A stretch of 64,000 nt of DNA from Dehalobacter sp. CP (GCA_009910795.1 VMEE01000052.1:1-64000), one strand, 5' to 3'; counted from the first letter of the stretch, positions 18,158 through 27,297 are shown. Program-made: numbers and translations. The notes: generated by a model from the letters alone, not told the origin.

Positions 18158-19540
18158 ATGAAACTTTGGGGAGGACGTTTTGAGAAAGACACCGATTCCC
18201 TGGTCGAAGATTTCCACTCATCGATCTCATTCGACCGGCGCCTCTATAAATTTGATATTATGGGCAGCATCGCTCATGCCGGAATGCTCGGCAAAATAGG
18301 TATCCTGTCAGCCGAAGAAACGGAGAAAATAATAGGGGGACTGGAATGTATTCTGGCGGATATTCAGGCGGGAAGGGTTGAATTTGAAGTCGGAGCCGAA
18401 GACATCCATATGAACGTTGAGAAACTACTTACGGAGAGAATCGGTGATGCCGGTAAAAAGCTCCATACCGGCCGCAGCCGGAATGATCAGGTTGCGCTGG
18501 ATTTTCGGCTGTTCTTAAGAGAAGAAATCGACAACACCAAAGATCTCCTCACTGCGCTGCTGGAAACCTTGCTTGACTTGTGTTCCGAACATCTTAAGAC
18601 TTGGATGCCCGGATATACCCATCTGCAAAAGGCCCAGCCGATCACCCTGAGCCATCATCTTATGGCCTATGTCCAAATGTTTTTGCGCGATCTGGGACGG
18701 CTCGGAGATACTCGCAAGAGACTGAACCTCTCCCCGCTCGGATCGGGTGCGCTGGCGGGTACGACCTTTGCTTTGCGTCGGGAAGAAGTAGCTGCTGAAC
18801 TGAATTTTGACGGCGTCACGCTCAACAGTTTAGACGGCGTCAGCGATAGAGATTTTGCTTTGGAATTCCTGGCAGCGGCATCTATCATGATGATGCATCT
18901 GAGCAGGCTGTGTGAAGAACTGATCATCTGGTCGAGCGGCGAATTCTGTTTCGTTTCGATTGATGATGCCTATGCCACCGGATCGAGTATTATGCCGCAG
19001 AAGAAAAATCCTGATGTCGCAGAACTCGTCAGAGGGAAAACCGGCAGGGTGTATGGGGATCTCATAACACTGCTCACCGTTATGAAAGGACTTCCTCTGG
19101 CTTATAACAAAGATATGCAGGAAGACAAGGAATGTGTGTTTGATGCTGTGGACACCATCCAAAAATCGCTGCTGGTTATCCGGCCGATGCTGGCTACCAT
19201 GAAAGTGAATGCCGATATTATGGCAAGGGAAGCTAAGAAGGGCTTTACCAATGCCACAGACCTGGCTGATTATCTGGCTAAGAAGAATGTTCCTTTCCGC
19301 GAAGCCCATGCGATTGTGGGCAGGCTGGTACTGGAATGTTCCCACAGGGGCTGTTCGTTGGAGGATCTGACGCTGGAAGAACTGAAAACAGTATCCGAAT
19401 TCTTCGAGGAAGATCTTTATGAGGCTATTTCTCTTCAAACCTGCGTTCAGAAGAGGAGCGTTACCGGAGGTCCTGCACCGGAGGCTGTTCAGACAGCGAT
19501 ACAGTTTAGTAAAGAAACTCTGGATCAACTCAGGTGGTAA
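18158..19540 (+). CDS. argH: Argininosuccinate lyase
   Basis: The enzyme splits argininosuccinate into arginine and fumarate. The 460-residue protein carries the fumarase/aspartase superfamily signature GSSIMPQKKNPD, with the active serine loop, and the substrate segments MNVEKLL and HTGRSRNDQVA. The ATG at 18158 (MKLWGGRFEKD) is the standard start and is preceded by GGAAGGAG; in-frame upstream codons are not supported. It closes the arg cluster. Confidence 0.96.
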   Translation: MKLWGGRFEKDTDSLVEDFHSSISFDRRLYKFDIMGSIAHAGMLGKIGILSAEETEKIIGGLECILADIQAGRVEFEVGAEDIHMNVEKLLTERIGDAGKKLHTGRSRNDQVALDFRLFLREEIDNTKDLLTALLETLLDLCSEHLKTWMPGYTHLQKAQPITLSHHLMAYVQMFLRDLGRLGDTRKRLNLSPLGSGALAGTTFALRREEVAAELNFDGVTLNSLDGVSDRDFALEFLAAASIMMMHLSRLCEELIIWSSGEFCFVSIDDAYATGSSIMPQKKNPDVAELVRGKTGRVYGDLITLLTVMKGLPLAYNKDMQEDKECVFDAVDTIQKSLLVIRPMLATMKVNADIMAREAKKGFTNATDLADYLAKKNVPFREAHAIVGRLVLECSHRGCSLEDLTLEELKTVSEFFEEDLYEAISLQTCVQKRSVTGGPAPEAVQTAIQFSKETLDQLRW

Positions 19541-19750
19541 AAAACAATTAAGAAAACAATCAAGTGTAAATTTAGCACGAATAATGGTACATTTTGCTGC
19601 CTTCAGAGTATTAATCAAGAAATTTTAAGAATATGTTAAGAATATGTAATTAGAATGTAAAAATTGTGAAAATAACAAATAGCCGGCGATGCTGAAATGA
19701 CGGTACATAGCAAAGAATGCTGACAGAATCCAACGGTCATCTTAAAATTT

Positions 19751-19780
19751 TGTGGATAAAAATGTGGATATTGTGGATTA
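19751..19780 (+). promoter_or_regulatory. Three adjacent DnaA boxes
   Basis: TGTGGATAA (19751-19759, the exact complement of TTATCCACA), TGTGGATAT (19763-19771) and TGTGGATTA (19772-19780) lie in the same orientation within 30 bases. The surrounding 19541-19893 gap is very AT-rich and holds no gene. Such clusters titrate DnaA or make a nearby gene respond to replication state. No dnaA or dnaN gene is nearby, so this is not evidently the chromosome origin. Confidence 0.65.
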
Positions 19781-19893
19781 AGTTAAAAGAATGGGTTTTA
19801 AAAAAATATAAAATTTAAATTTTATGTCTAAACTTTTGATAAATATTTGAATGATCATTAAACTATTGTGAAATAAAAAAGGAGGCCGTACCG

Positions 19894-20667
19894 GTGTGGA
19901 GTACTGAAGAAATACTGGAACGCCAAAAGCAGGTTGTGGAATGGCTGCGCGAGAAAAATACTGAGGCAAATACCAAAGGTTTGGTCTGCGGAATTTCCGG
20001 CGGTGTAGATTCTGCGGTGGTGGCAGCTTTATGCAAAAAAGCATTTCCTGATTACTGCCTTGGTGTGATCATGCCATGCCAATCAAATCCTGCGGATCGC
20101 GAGGATGCCTATTTGATTGCAGAGACCCTTGGGATGGAAGTGATCGAGATTGATCTCGGGGAAGCGCATGCAGCCATTTATGACCAGATGAAGACCGCTT
20201 TAAAAGCTAATCAGACGCCTCTGAATATTCAGCAAGCAGGACAAGGGAACCTTAAAGCACGGCTCCGTATGTCTACGCTGTATACGGTAGCCAATATCAG
20301 GGAGTATCTGGTTGTCGGGACAGACAATGCCCCTGAGAGCTATACCGGATATTTTACGAAATATGGGGATGGCGGCGTGGACCTCCTGCCGATCGGCTCA
20401 CTTACCAAGACGGAAGTAAGAGCCTGGGCAAGGGCACTGGGCCTGCCGGAAAAAATAGCTTCCAGAACACCGACTGCTGGTCTTTGGCAGGGACAGACCG
20501 ATGAGGGAGAGATGGGTTTTTCCTATGATCTTATCGATAAATATCTTTTGGGAGAAAAGATTCCTGACGATGTTGTCGCCAAAATTGAAAGACTGCATAA
20601 AATGAGTGAGCATAAACGGCAATTGCCCCCAACCATCGAATTAGAAAAACCGGAGAGGTTGGATTAG
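19894..20667 (+). CDS. nadE: NAD+ synthase, ammonia-dependent
   Basis: The enzyme amidates nicotinic acid adenine dinucleotide with ammonia and ATP to give NAD+. The 257-residue protein has the PP-loop SGGVDSAVVAALC near 32, the NAPESYTGYFTKYGDGG segment and the conserved end (TPTAGLWQGQTDEGEMGFSY). It lacks a glutaminase domain, so it uses free ammonia. The GTG start at 19894 is supported by GGAGG eight bases upstream. The next gene begins directly after its stop. Confidence 0.94.
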   Translation: MWSTEEILERQKQVVEWLREKNTEANTKGLVCGISGGVDSAVVAALCKKAFPDYCLGVIMPCQSNPADREDAYLIAETLGMEVIEIDLGEAHAAIYDQMKTALKANQTPLNIQQAGQGNLKARLRMSTLYTVANIREYLVVGTDNAPESYTGYFTKYGDGGVDLLPIGSLTKTEVRAWARALGLPEKIASRTPTAGLWQGQTDEGEMGFSYDLIDKYLLGEKIPDDVVAKIERLHKMSEHKRQLPPTIELEKPERLD

Positions 20668-21246
20668 ATGAAACTACGGATCGGATTAGATATAGACGGC
20701 GTCGTCGCGGACAGTTTTCCTGTGTTCACAGAAGAACTCAACAGGCAATACGGCAAAAATATTATGGAAATTGACAATGATGATATGTCGAAAATCTACA
20801 ACGTTGACTGGAATGAACTTGACACCTTTTTTGACAAAAATATGGAAGTTCTCTTCTCAACACCGGAGCCGGTCAAAGGGTCAGTCGAGAGCATCGTTTC
20901 CTTAACAGAAGCAGGGCATGAAATCATTTATGTGACAGCCAGAAAGCCGGGGGCTGAGGAACTAATCACAAAAAAATGGCTTGAAGAAAAACAAATCCCC
21001 CCGGGTGAAAAGATATTCACAGGGGGGCTCAGCAAGACCATTGCGGTCAAGGAACACGGTATTGATGTGTTCGTCGATGACTTTATTTCCAATTCAGTGG
21101 AGATCGTTTCCATGGGCATTCCGGTGCTACTGATGGATGCGCCTTATAACCGCGGAAATCTTCCGGAAGGTGTCATCCGCTGTTATGACTGGAATGATGT
21201 TGTATGTCATATTGAGCAATTCAGCAGGAACGGTATTAGCCGGTGA
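20668..21246 (+). CDS. HAD-family 5'-nucleotidase-like phosphatase
   Basis: The 192-residue protein has the HAD nucleophile motif LDIDGVVADS, the second motif in EIIYVTARKPG and the acidic third motif in HGIDVFVDDFISN. The layout matches the NT5C/YorS-like nucleotidases (NIF-like HAD), which dephosphorylate nucleotides, though the substrate cannot be read from the sequence. It begins on the base after the nadE stop, so the two are translationally linked, and it may act in nucleotide salvage or NAD turnover. Confidence 0.8.
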   Translation: MKLRIGLDIDGVVADSFPVFTEELNRQYGKNIMEIDNDDMSKIYNVDWNELDTFFDKNMEVLFSTPEPVKGSVESIVSLTEAGHEIIYVTARKPGAEELITKKWLEEKQIPPGEKIFTGGLSKTIAVKEHGIDVFVDDFISNSVEIVSMGIPVLLMDAPYNRGNLPEGVIRCYDWNDVVCHIEQFSRNGISR

Positions 21247-21304
21247 AGAATATTTTTTTACTTAACGCGCGTGCCATATCTATGCAAGTTTACGAATAAT
21301 AAGA

Positions 21305-22072
21305 TCAAATCTTGAAGAACAGGTATTCCTCGTAAGTGAGATGCTGTTCATAGAGTTTCGTGGCCAGGTCTTGTCCGATATAGCGAAGATGCCAAGGTTC
21401 GTAGGTATATTCCGTCAGGTATTCTTTGCCCTTCGGGTAGCGGATGATAAAACCGAAACGATGAGCGTTATCTTTCAGCCAGACATATTCGTCCGTATCT
21501 CCAAATGTCTCTTCCAGACCGAAGTTAACGCTCTGGCAGGATACATCCATTGCCAGGCCGGTTTGGTGTTCACTTTCACCGGGTCTCGCACTGATTTGGT
21601 TGGCTTTTTCCTCGGTTCCGTACCGCCGGGTAAAACTCGCAAATAAATCTTGCTGCGTTTGATAGGAGCGGTAGCCTGATACACCATAAAGAATTACACC
21701 ATTTTCTTTCGCAGCAGAAAATAATTCCTCGAGCTTCGCAGCAGCTTCCTGACGCAGCATTCTTTTCTCAGCTTTTTCCTCAAAAGTAAAAGAAATGTTG
21801 ACTTCAACCAGATCCGGTGGAACATAATCGGAGGGAAGCTGATTTTGTTTATTCACTAAAACAGCGATGCTGGCAACATCGTGATAATTTATCGCCTCCT
21901 TACTCGCAGCGCCGATTCTTAGCATAAAGGTATCAATCGGAACGTTTTCTGCGGATGTTTGCGAACCCTGAGAATCAGGGGAAGCATCAGGAATGCTCAT
22001 TTGAATACAACCGCTTATGAAAAAAATCCCAAATAGAATGACAAGCAAAGAAAAAATCAACTTATTTTTCAT
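21305..22072 (-). CDS. VanY-type D-alanyl-D-alanine carboxypeptidase lipoprotein
   Basis: The 255-residue protein trims terminal D-Ala from peptidoglycan stems outside the cell. It starts with a lipoprotein signal (KLIFSLLVILFGIFFISGC; lipid at Cys). The peptidase M15B domain has YGVSGYRSYQTQQ, the zinc-binding SEHQTGLAMDVS (His and Asp) and the third ligand in YEPWHLRYIG. The ATG at 22072 was chosen because CAGGAG precedes it and gives a normal signal peptide. It is downstream of murC on the same strand, which fits a cell-wall role. Confidence 0.93.
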   Translation of the reverse strand: MKNKLIFSLLVILFGIFFISGCIQMSIPDASPDSQGSQTSAENVPIDTFMLRIGAASKEAINYHDVASIAVLVNKQNQLPSDYVPPDLVEVNISFTFEEKAEKRMLRQEAAAKLEELFSAAKENGVILYGVSGYRSYQTQQDLFASFTRRYGTEEKANQISARPGESEHQTGLAMDVSCQSVNFGLEETFGDTDEYVWLKDNAHRFGFIIRYPKGKEYLTEYTYEPWHLRYIGQDLATKLYEQHLTYEEYLFFKI

Positions 22073-22123
22073 CGTTTCTCCTGTATGAATCATTGAAGTT
22101 ACTCAGCGGTCAGGAAACAGCGC

Positions 22124-23479
22124 TCAAGAGACCAAGTTTTGCCCTACTTTGTAAATATCACCGGCTCCGAGCGTAATAACGAGATCGCCTTCTTCCAGGG
22201 TTTGGTCAAGATAAGAACTGATTTCGTCAAGCGTTGGAAAATAACGGGTGGTAATTCCTTTTTCTTTCATCAAGTCGGCAAGTTTTGCTGAAGAGATCGG
22301 GTTGACTCCAGCTTTTTTTTCGCGCGCCGAGGAAAAAATTTCTGCCAGCAAAACCTCATCGGCATCCTGAAAGGCCTGAGAAAACTCATAAAAAAGTTTT
22401 TCAGTCCGGCTGAAGGTATGAGGCTGAAATACTGCCCGGATTCTTCTGTCGGGATAGGAAAGCCTTGCTCCGTCCAGGGTCGTTTGGATTTCTGTCGGGT
22501 GATGGGCATAATCGTCAACAATAACTGCCCCGTGTTTTGTGCCAAGACGTTCGAATCTTCTTTTGGTACCATTAAAGCCGCTCAGCGCCTGAAGCACGGT
22601 ATCCAACGATATTCCGAGCTGAGAAGTCAGGGCTATGGCAGCTAGGGCATCCAGAATGTTATGTTTTCCTGAAACAGTCAAATGCAGCTTACCTATATTT
22701 TTTTTATTCATCATCACATCGAAACAGCTTCCGTCATTATCGAAAACAACGTTTGCAGCGCTGACATCAGCATCGGCCGAGAAACCAAAAGTTGTAACCG
22801 TTGCTCTGGTCTTAATCCTATCTATATTCGGATCGTCATGCCAGATAATCAGATTGCCCTCAGCAGGCAGCTTGCAGGCGAGTTCGGAAAAAGCGCAGAC
22901 CACATCATCCAAATCCTTAAAATAATCGGGATGATCCAGTTCCATATTGGTAATAATCAGGTGCTCGGGAGAGTAATTTAAGAAGTGCCTCCGGTATTCG
23001 CAGGATTCGGCTAAAAAAAGTTCTCCCTGACCGGCATGGGCGTTGCCGCCAATACAGGGCACGTCGCTGCCTACGACAATCGTAGGGTCCAAACCTGCAT
23101 CAAGCAGGATTTTTCCAGCCATGGCAGTTGTCGTAGTCTTGCCGTGAGTCCCAGTTACACAGACTCCTTTTTTCTTGGACATCAGTTTGCTCAGAAATTG
23201 AGGGTAAGTCAGTACCGGTATGTTAAGCTCTTTGGCCCGGCTAATCTCAGGGTGACTGTCGCAGTAAGCGGCAGAGGTGACAACCAAATCAGCGCCGACA
23301 ACATTCTCTGGGTCAAAGTTCAGGACCTCAATGCCTGCCTTCTCTAATACAACGTCTGTAAAAAATCTTTGCGGCACATCGGATCCGGTAATCACGGCAT
23401 CTTCTATCAACGGTGTAATCTGGGCAAGGGCGCTCATCCCGGTTCCTTTTATGCCAACAAAATGAATATGTAATTGCAA
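22124..23479 (-). CDS. murC: UDP-N-acetylmuramate--L-alanine ligase
   Basis: MurC adds L-alanine to UDP-MurNAc, the first amino acid of the peptidoglycan stem. The glycine-rich HFVGIKGTGMSALAQ, the ATP loop VCVTGTHGKTTTTAMAG, and the domain 3 segments GTKRRFERLG and VDDYAHHPTEI are all present. The start is probably TTG at 23479 (then LHIHFVGIKG), since GGAAAG lies 9 bases before it, giving 451 residues; the longer frame adds an unsupported extension. Mpl is a less likely alternative, since Mpl would act on a peptide. Confidence 0.92.
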   Translation of the reverse strand: MQLHIHFVGIKGTGMSALAQITPLIEDAVITGSDVPQRFFTDVVLEKAGIEVLNFDPENVVGADLVVTSAAYCDSHPEISRAKELNIPVLTYPQFLSKLMSKKKGVCVTGTHGKTTTTAMAGKILLDAGLDPTIVVGSDVPCIGGNAHAGQGELFLAESCEYRRHFLNYSPEHLIITNMELDHPDYFKDLDDVVCAFSELACKLPAEGNLIIWHDDPNIDRIKTRATVTTFGFSADADVSAANVVFDNDGSCFDVMMNKKNIGKLHLTVSGKHNILDALAAIALTSQLGISLDTVLQALSGFNGTKRRFERLGTKHGAVIVDDYAHHPTEIQTTLDGARLSYPDRRIRAVFQPHTFSRTEKLFYEFSQAFQDADEVLLAEIFSSAREKKAGVNPISSAKLADLMKEKGITTRYFPTLDEISSYLDQTLEEGDLVITLGAGDIYKVGQNLVS

Positions 23480-23760
23480 TGTGCATCTTTCCTTCCGGTA
23501 TTCTATTCCTATTACATTATACCCAAATATCTTGAAAAAGGTATCTGTCAATACGTAAATCAAAGATATTCTTCCTGAAAACAGTTAACATGAGAATTAG
23601 AGCTGTTCAGCCTTCCAACAATGCCATTAACCTCAAATCGGTAGGGAAAAGCCGCATTTAATATTATAATACAAATACGACTAAAATATAAGATTTATAC
23701 GCATTTTACAGCTTAGTCTATAACTGCAATGTTTTGTCACAAGAAGGGAGGAAAAACGCA

Positions 23761-24126
23761 ATGTCCGGATATGCAGCACTACCTGACTTTGAAATCTTAA
23801 ATGGCCGGGAGCTTGACGGTCTTATCGTTAATGATAAATTTGTAAGTTATTACCAAGTAGAGTCTGCTCTTTATAATTATCCCAAAGTGTTCGAAGCAGG
23901 TGTCATCGTTAACAGCCAGGATGGTGAAAGCGTGATCCTCAAAGTATATCTTGCGCTCGAAGATTCTTTTTCGGCGAAGGAAGAAAGAGAACAATACTGC
24001 TCGGCGGTAGAACAGTACATCAGAAACAGTTTTTCATTTAAAATGCCCATCCGGGTTTTAATTCGTGAAAAACTACCAATGACCAGATCTGGGAAAATCC
24101 TACGCTCTGTTCTTCGTGATTATTAA
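23761..24126 (+). CDS. Free-standing C-terminal domain of an ANL adenylate-forming enzyme
   Basis: The 121-residue protein corresponds to only the mobile C-terminal domain (AMP-binding_C) of acyl-CoA synthetases. It starts after the hinge (LNGRELDGLIVNDKFVSYYQ), includes VESALYNYPKVFEAGVI, and ends with KLPMTRSGKILRSVLRDY, where the lysine in SGKILR is the catalytic residue of motif A10. The N-terminal ATP-binding domain is absent, both in the gene and in the sequence before it. GGGAGG precedes ATG 23761, so it is probably expressed as is. It may complete a separate N-terminal half elsewhere, or be a remnant. Confidence 0.8.
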   Translation: MSGYAALPDFEILNGRELDGLIVNDKFVSYYQVESALYNYPKVFEAGVIVNSQDGESVILKVYLALEDSFSAKEEREQYCSAVEQYIRNSFSFKMPIRVLIREKLPMTRSGKILRSVLRDY

Positions 24127-24160
24127 GATAAAATATTTATAATTGAACCAAATTTAAACC

Positions 24161-24190
24161 AAAAAAAGACCTTCTTATAAATTGAAGGTC
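24161..24190 (-). terminator. Intrinsic terminator, minus strand
   Basis: On the minus strand, GACCTTC and GAAGGTC (24190-24184 and 24174-24168) form a seven-pair stem followed by seven U (24167-24161). It would end leftward transcripts such as that of the MFS gene, giving a 3' region of about 400 bases. The plus strand has no U-run after the stem. Confidence 0.7.
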
Positions 24191-24415
24191 AAAAAATGAG
24201 ACTAAATGAGTAAAACGAAGACAATATAATAATAATCATAAAATACACAAAAATCAATAAATAATATAACCAGATTATCCATCTTAAACCATAATACCGA
24301 CGAAATTGTGGTTTGATTTATAACTGGAAAAAATTAATATTTTGATTTAAATAAAACAATCGAGAATCAACAAATCAAAATCAACCTGCGAATATTATTG
24401 TCTGAAGCTGCAAAA

Positions 24416-24520
24416 GATAGTATTGGGAAAAGGGAAATACCGTAAGGTAAATAACCTTTTTCGAAGGCTATCCGCCCTGTAGCGGAAACAGATACCCGGT
24501 CAGTTAAGCTACCGGGTATC
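24416..24520. ncRNA. Candidate structured RNA element, unidentified
   Basis: Nested complementary segments are packed here. GATAG (24416-24420) pairs with CTATC (24468-24472). Inside lie TACC-GTAA-GGTA (24438-24449, a GNRA-like tetraloop) and CCTT-TTTCG-AAGG (24455-24467). Next come CCGC-CCTGTA-GCGG (24472-24485) and a perfect ten-pair stem (24491-24500 with 24511-24520). No gene covers 24127-24580. The strand is uncertain: no downstream plus-strand gene follows, while on the minus strand it would lie in the 3' region of the MFS gene. I compared it by eye with cobalamin, c-di-GMP and ydaO riboswitches and could not place it. Confidence 0.4.
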
Positions 24521-24580
24521 TTCATGATCACCATGTACGGCCTAATGCCGCAGTGTCATGGATAACAAGGAGCACAAACT

Positions 24581-25996
24581 TTATGCCTGATTATTATGGA
24601 CGTGGATTTTACCGCGGGAGAAAGAGAAGAAAATACCAACAGCACAAAGGCAGGCTGAGATCAGAAAAGCAAGGCGAATACTCTGTATAAATTGCGGATA
24701 GTTTTCAGGGGTAATCTGGTTTTTGCCGACAAATATGGAAATCAGCAGCGTAGCTGTAGCCATACTCAGCATCTGACCGAGAACCCTCATCACAGATACT
24801 GAGGCGGAGGCAATCCCGTAATAATGCTTATCTACGGAACTCATGACTGCATTGGTATTCGGAGAAGAGAATAAGGCAAATCCAATACCCAGCACCGTCA
24901 AAGCAGCGATGATCAGGAACAGAGAAGTATGCGGGCCGATAAAGGAAAGAAGAAACAAGCCTGCGGCGGTTCCAGCCATGCCCAAAGAGGCAATATTGGC
25001 AGGTTCTTTTTTATCGGAAATACGTCCGGCCAAAGGGGAAATTAAAGACTGGATAATAGGTTGGATGATCAGGATGATTCCAGCATGTTCTGAAGACATA
25101 CCCTGGACGTACTGCAGATATAGACTCAGAAGAAAAGTTGCGGAGTACGATCCAGCATAATTGATCAATGCTGCGACGTTGGAAAAAGCAAAAACCCGGT
25201 TATCCTGAAAAAGCCTGATTTCTAACACGGGATTCGGGACCTTGAGCTGGCGTTTCACAAAGAAAACAAAACAAACAATGCTGAAGAGGATCAGGATAAT
25301 CCCGAGAATATCGGGTAAAATGCTCGAACCATAGATAAGCGCAATCAGGGTAACGGCGAAGATCATACTGCCTGGAATATCCAGTTTATCATTTTTGGCA
25401 TCGGCCCAATCGCTCTTGACATATGTAATCGTTAAAACCGTGATCAGGACCCCCAAAGGAACCAATACCAAAAAAATGCTTCTCCAGCCCCAATACTCGG
25501 TTAAGAATCCGCCTAGAAAAGGCCCGACAGCAAGTCCTACATATATGGCTGAAACATTAAAGCCCAGGGCTTTGCCGCGTTCCTGTGGTGGAAAGACCGA
25601 GGTGATCAGCGCCATTCCCGCAGTTGCGATCATCGATGCACTAATTCCCTGCAGGACTCTCATCACGATTAATAGTTCAATATTTGGGACAAAACCTGAG
25701 ATTAACGTAAATGCAGTAAATGAAATTATCCCCCATTTATAAAGCCTGGTCCGGCCAAGGATGTCGGCGAATTTGCCGATAGGAAGAAGAAACACAGCCG
25801 AAGACAACAGGAAAGATGTCGCAATCCAGCTTAAAACGACAGCATCTGCTGCAAATTCCTTTTGAATTGCAGGCAGCGCGATATTGATCGATGAAATCAT
25901 AAATGGAGTCAGAAAAGAACCTGCGGTTGCCATAAACAAAAGGGTGCGCTTAACCGTTTTGCTGTCATCGTGGGTGTGGTCATGACGTTCGTTCAT
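24581..25996 (-). CDS. MFS multidrug exporter, DHA2/EmrB-QacA type
   Basis: The 471-residue protein has the fourteen-helix plan of DHA2 exporters. Motif A-like LLPIGKFADILGRTRLY lies in the loop after helix 2, and motif C-like GLAVGPFLGGFLTEYWGWR ends helix 5. It would pump drugs or toxic metabolites out by proton exchange. The start ATG at 25996 (MNERHDHTHDD) has AAGGAG seven bases before it; the longer reading is not needed. The His/Asp-rich N-terminus is unusual but short. No regulator gene is adjacent, so the substrate stays unknown. Confidence 0.9.
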   Translation of the reverse strand: MNERHDHTHDDSKTVKRTLLFMATAGSFLTPFMISSINIALPAIQKEFAADAVVLSWIATSFLLSSAVFLLPIGKFADILGRTRLYKWGIISFTAFTLISGFVPNIELLIVMRVLQGISASMIATAGMALITSVFPPQERGKALGFNVSAIYVGLAVGPFLGGFLTEYWGWRSIFLVLVPLGVLITVLTITYVKSDWADAKNDKLDIPGSMIFAVTLIALIYGSSILPDILGIILILFSIVCFVFFVKRQLKVPNPVLEIRLFQDNRVFAFSNVAALINYAGSYSATFLLSLYLQYVQGMSSEHAGIILIIQPIIQSLISPLAGRISDKKEPANIASLGMAGTAAGLFLLSFIGPHTSLFLIIAALTVLGIGFALFSSPNTNAVMSSVDKHYYGIASASVSVMRVLGQMLSMATATLLISIFVGKNQITPENYPQFIQSIRLAFLISACLCAVGIFFSFSRGKIHVHNNQA

Positions 25997-26168
25997 AAAT
26001 ACTCCTTTTTGGTACATTTTTTGACCCTTGTTCCTTTTATTAAAACAAAAACACAAGTCCTAAATTATTATAAATGATTGTTTCTAAATCGTAAATTAAT
26101 GTTTTGATGTATAAATTTTACATTTTAACGACATCCTATTAATAATTAACTTTTTAAGGAGGTTGTAC

Positions 26169-26402
26169 ATGAATATCTGGCAGAAGATTGCCCTTGCAAT
26201 TATTATCATCGGGGCCATTAACTGGGGAATGATTGGCTTTTTCCAATTTGATCTTGTCAATGCCCTCCTCGGGGGGATCAGTCCGCTCCCTCCGAGAATC
26301 GTCTATGCGCTGGTCGGACTCAGCGGCCTGTATTGCATCACACTCTTATTCGTACCGAATCGCGAATATGAGAGAGAAGGACGGATCCAGCATAATCCTT
26401 AA
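26169..26402 (+). CDS. DUF378 small membrane protein
   Basis: The 77-residue protein has two hydrophobic helices and the DUF378 signature IAGAINWGMIG-like segment (here IIIGAINWGMIGFF), followed by DLVNALLGG and a second helix in RIVYALVGLSGLYCI. ATG 26169 is preceded by AAGGAGG with six-base spacing. The family is widespread in Firmicutes with no known function. A very strong bidirectional terminator follows at once. Confidence 0.88.
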   Translation: MNIWQKIALAIIIIGAINWGMIGFFQFDLVNALLGGISPLPPRIVYALVGLSGLYCITLLFVPNREYEREGRIQHNP

Positions 26403-26428
26403 CGAGTCGGCAAAATTACTTAATAAGT

Positions 26429-26480
26429 CCGACAGGAAAAAGGAACCGAGTATCTCGGTTCCTTTTTCCTGTCGGGTTTT
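26429..26480. terminator. Bidirectional intrinsic terminator, 22-bp perfect stem
   Basis: Bases 26429-26450 are exactly complementary to 26454-26475 with a three-base loop TAT. A GTTTTAG run follows on the plus strand, and the stem itself ends with long A and T runs. It separates the DUF378 gene from the convergent PrsW gene and can stop transcription from both sides. Confidence 0.88.
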
Positions 26481-26523
26481 AGTCTGCATTTACAATGGTG
26501 ACAGAACATAGGTGTACAGTCTT

Positions 26524-27297
26524 TTATTCAGCAGGTTGTCGGGCGGGAATTTTTTGGTATTTTTCCCTCGATTCTTTGTAATACCTGTTAAGTTTCCTAA
26601 GATTAACCGTCCACAGGTAAATGATATACGGTAAAAACAGCGTAAGCAGAATCGGAATTTCCGACATCAGAATAAAGTCAAAAAAACCGTGAAGCAGGAT
26701 AGGAACATATAAGGATTTTCTGAGGTAAGCTCTTTCAAGATGAGGATGATTGGAGAACTTTGCCAGGGAAAGGTAGTATCCCATCGTCACACCAAGCAGC
26801 ACGTGGGTCGGCACTGAGAATATTCCTCTGGAAAGGCCTACATACGGGTTGGCTGAAAAGTTTACAAGGACATACATGATGTTCTCGACTGTTGCGAAGC
26901 CAAGCGCGGCAAATACGGCATAGACAATTCCGTCTAGTTTTTCATCAAACGCCGGATTCCGATAGACTGTCCGCAGGACGACTGCCCTTTTGAAAAATTC
27001 TTCGGTCAGTCCCGCAACGACAAAGGCATTGAAAAAAGCTGCCGCTACCCCGGTAAAGATGTTCACGGATGTCAGAAATTTTTCAAACAGCACGATCGGG
27101 ATGACTGCCAGCGCTCCCAGGATAAAAACTTTTATAAGAAGATACAAAGGCTCTTTATCGAAACGGTCGGTATAATAGACTGCCAGGGCTAGAGCAATGA
27201 CCGGAGTAAGTGCAATTACCAATATTCGCAGATCTAATAGCAAAAAGACCACATCCTTTTTTGTAAGTTTATCTCCTGTGAAGTACATCTTCAACAT
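26524..27297 (-). CDS. prsW: PrsW-family intramembrane protease
   Basis: The 257-residue membrane protein has about eight helices and the catalytic pattern of PrsW: a glutamate pair in AGLTEEFFKRAVVL, the FATVENIMYVL segment with Glu-Asn, HVLLGVTMGY and HGFFDFIL with conserved histidines. Characterised PrsW cuts an anti-sigma factor at site 1 to release an ECF sigma factor. No anti-sigma gene lies next to it, so the substrate here is unknown. The start ATG at 27297 lacks a strong ribosome site; a start a few codons later is possible. Confidence 0.88.
   Translation of the reverse strand: MLKMYFTGDKLTKKDVVFLLLDLRILVIALTPVIALALAVYYTDRFDKEPLYLLIKVFILGALAVIPIVLFEKFLTSVNIFTGVAAAFFNAFVVAGLTEEFFKRAVVLRTVYRNPAFDEKLDGIVYAVFAALGFATVENIMYVLVNFSANPYVGLSRGIFSVPTHVLLGVTMGYYLSLAKFSNHPHLERAYLRKSLYVPILLHGFFDFILMSEIPILLTLFLPYIIYLWTVNLRKLNRYYKESREKYQKIPARQPAE

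Noticed and set aside
19751..19780. Chromosome origin
   Set aside because: Only three DnaA boxes; no dnaA, dnaN or gidA/rpmH neighbours.
19848..19861. Second ARG box before nadE (TGAATGATCATTAA)
   Set aside because: The central GATC departs from the A/T core, the match is partly due to AT-richness, and nadE is not an arginine gene.
24416..24520. Cobalamin riboswitch
   Set aside because: The AAAAGGGAA, CCGC-CTGTA-GCGG and GTCAG segments tempt, but the P4 region has TACC-GTAA-GGTA instead of the GGTGAAAAUCC-like loop, and no B12 box or target gene follows.
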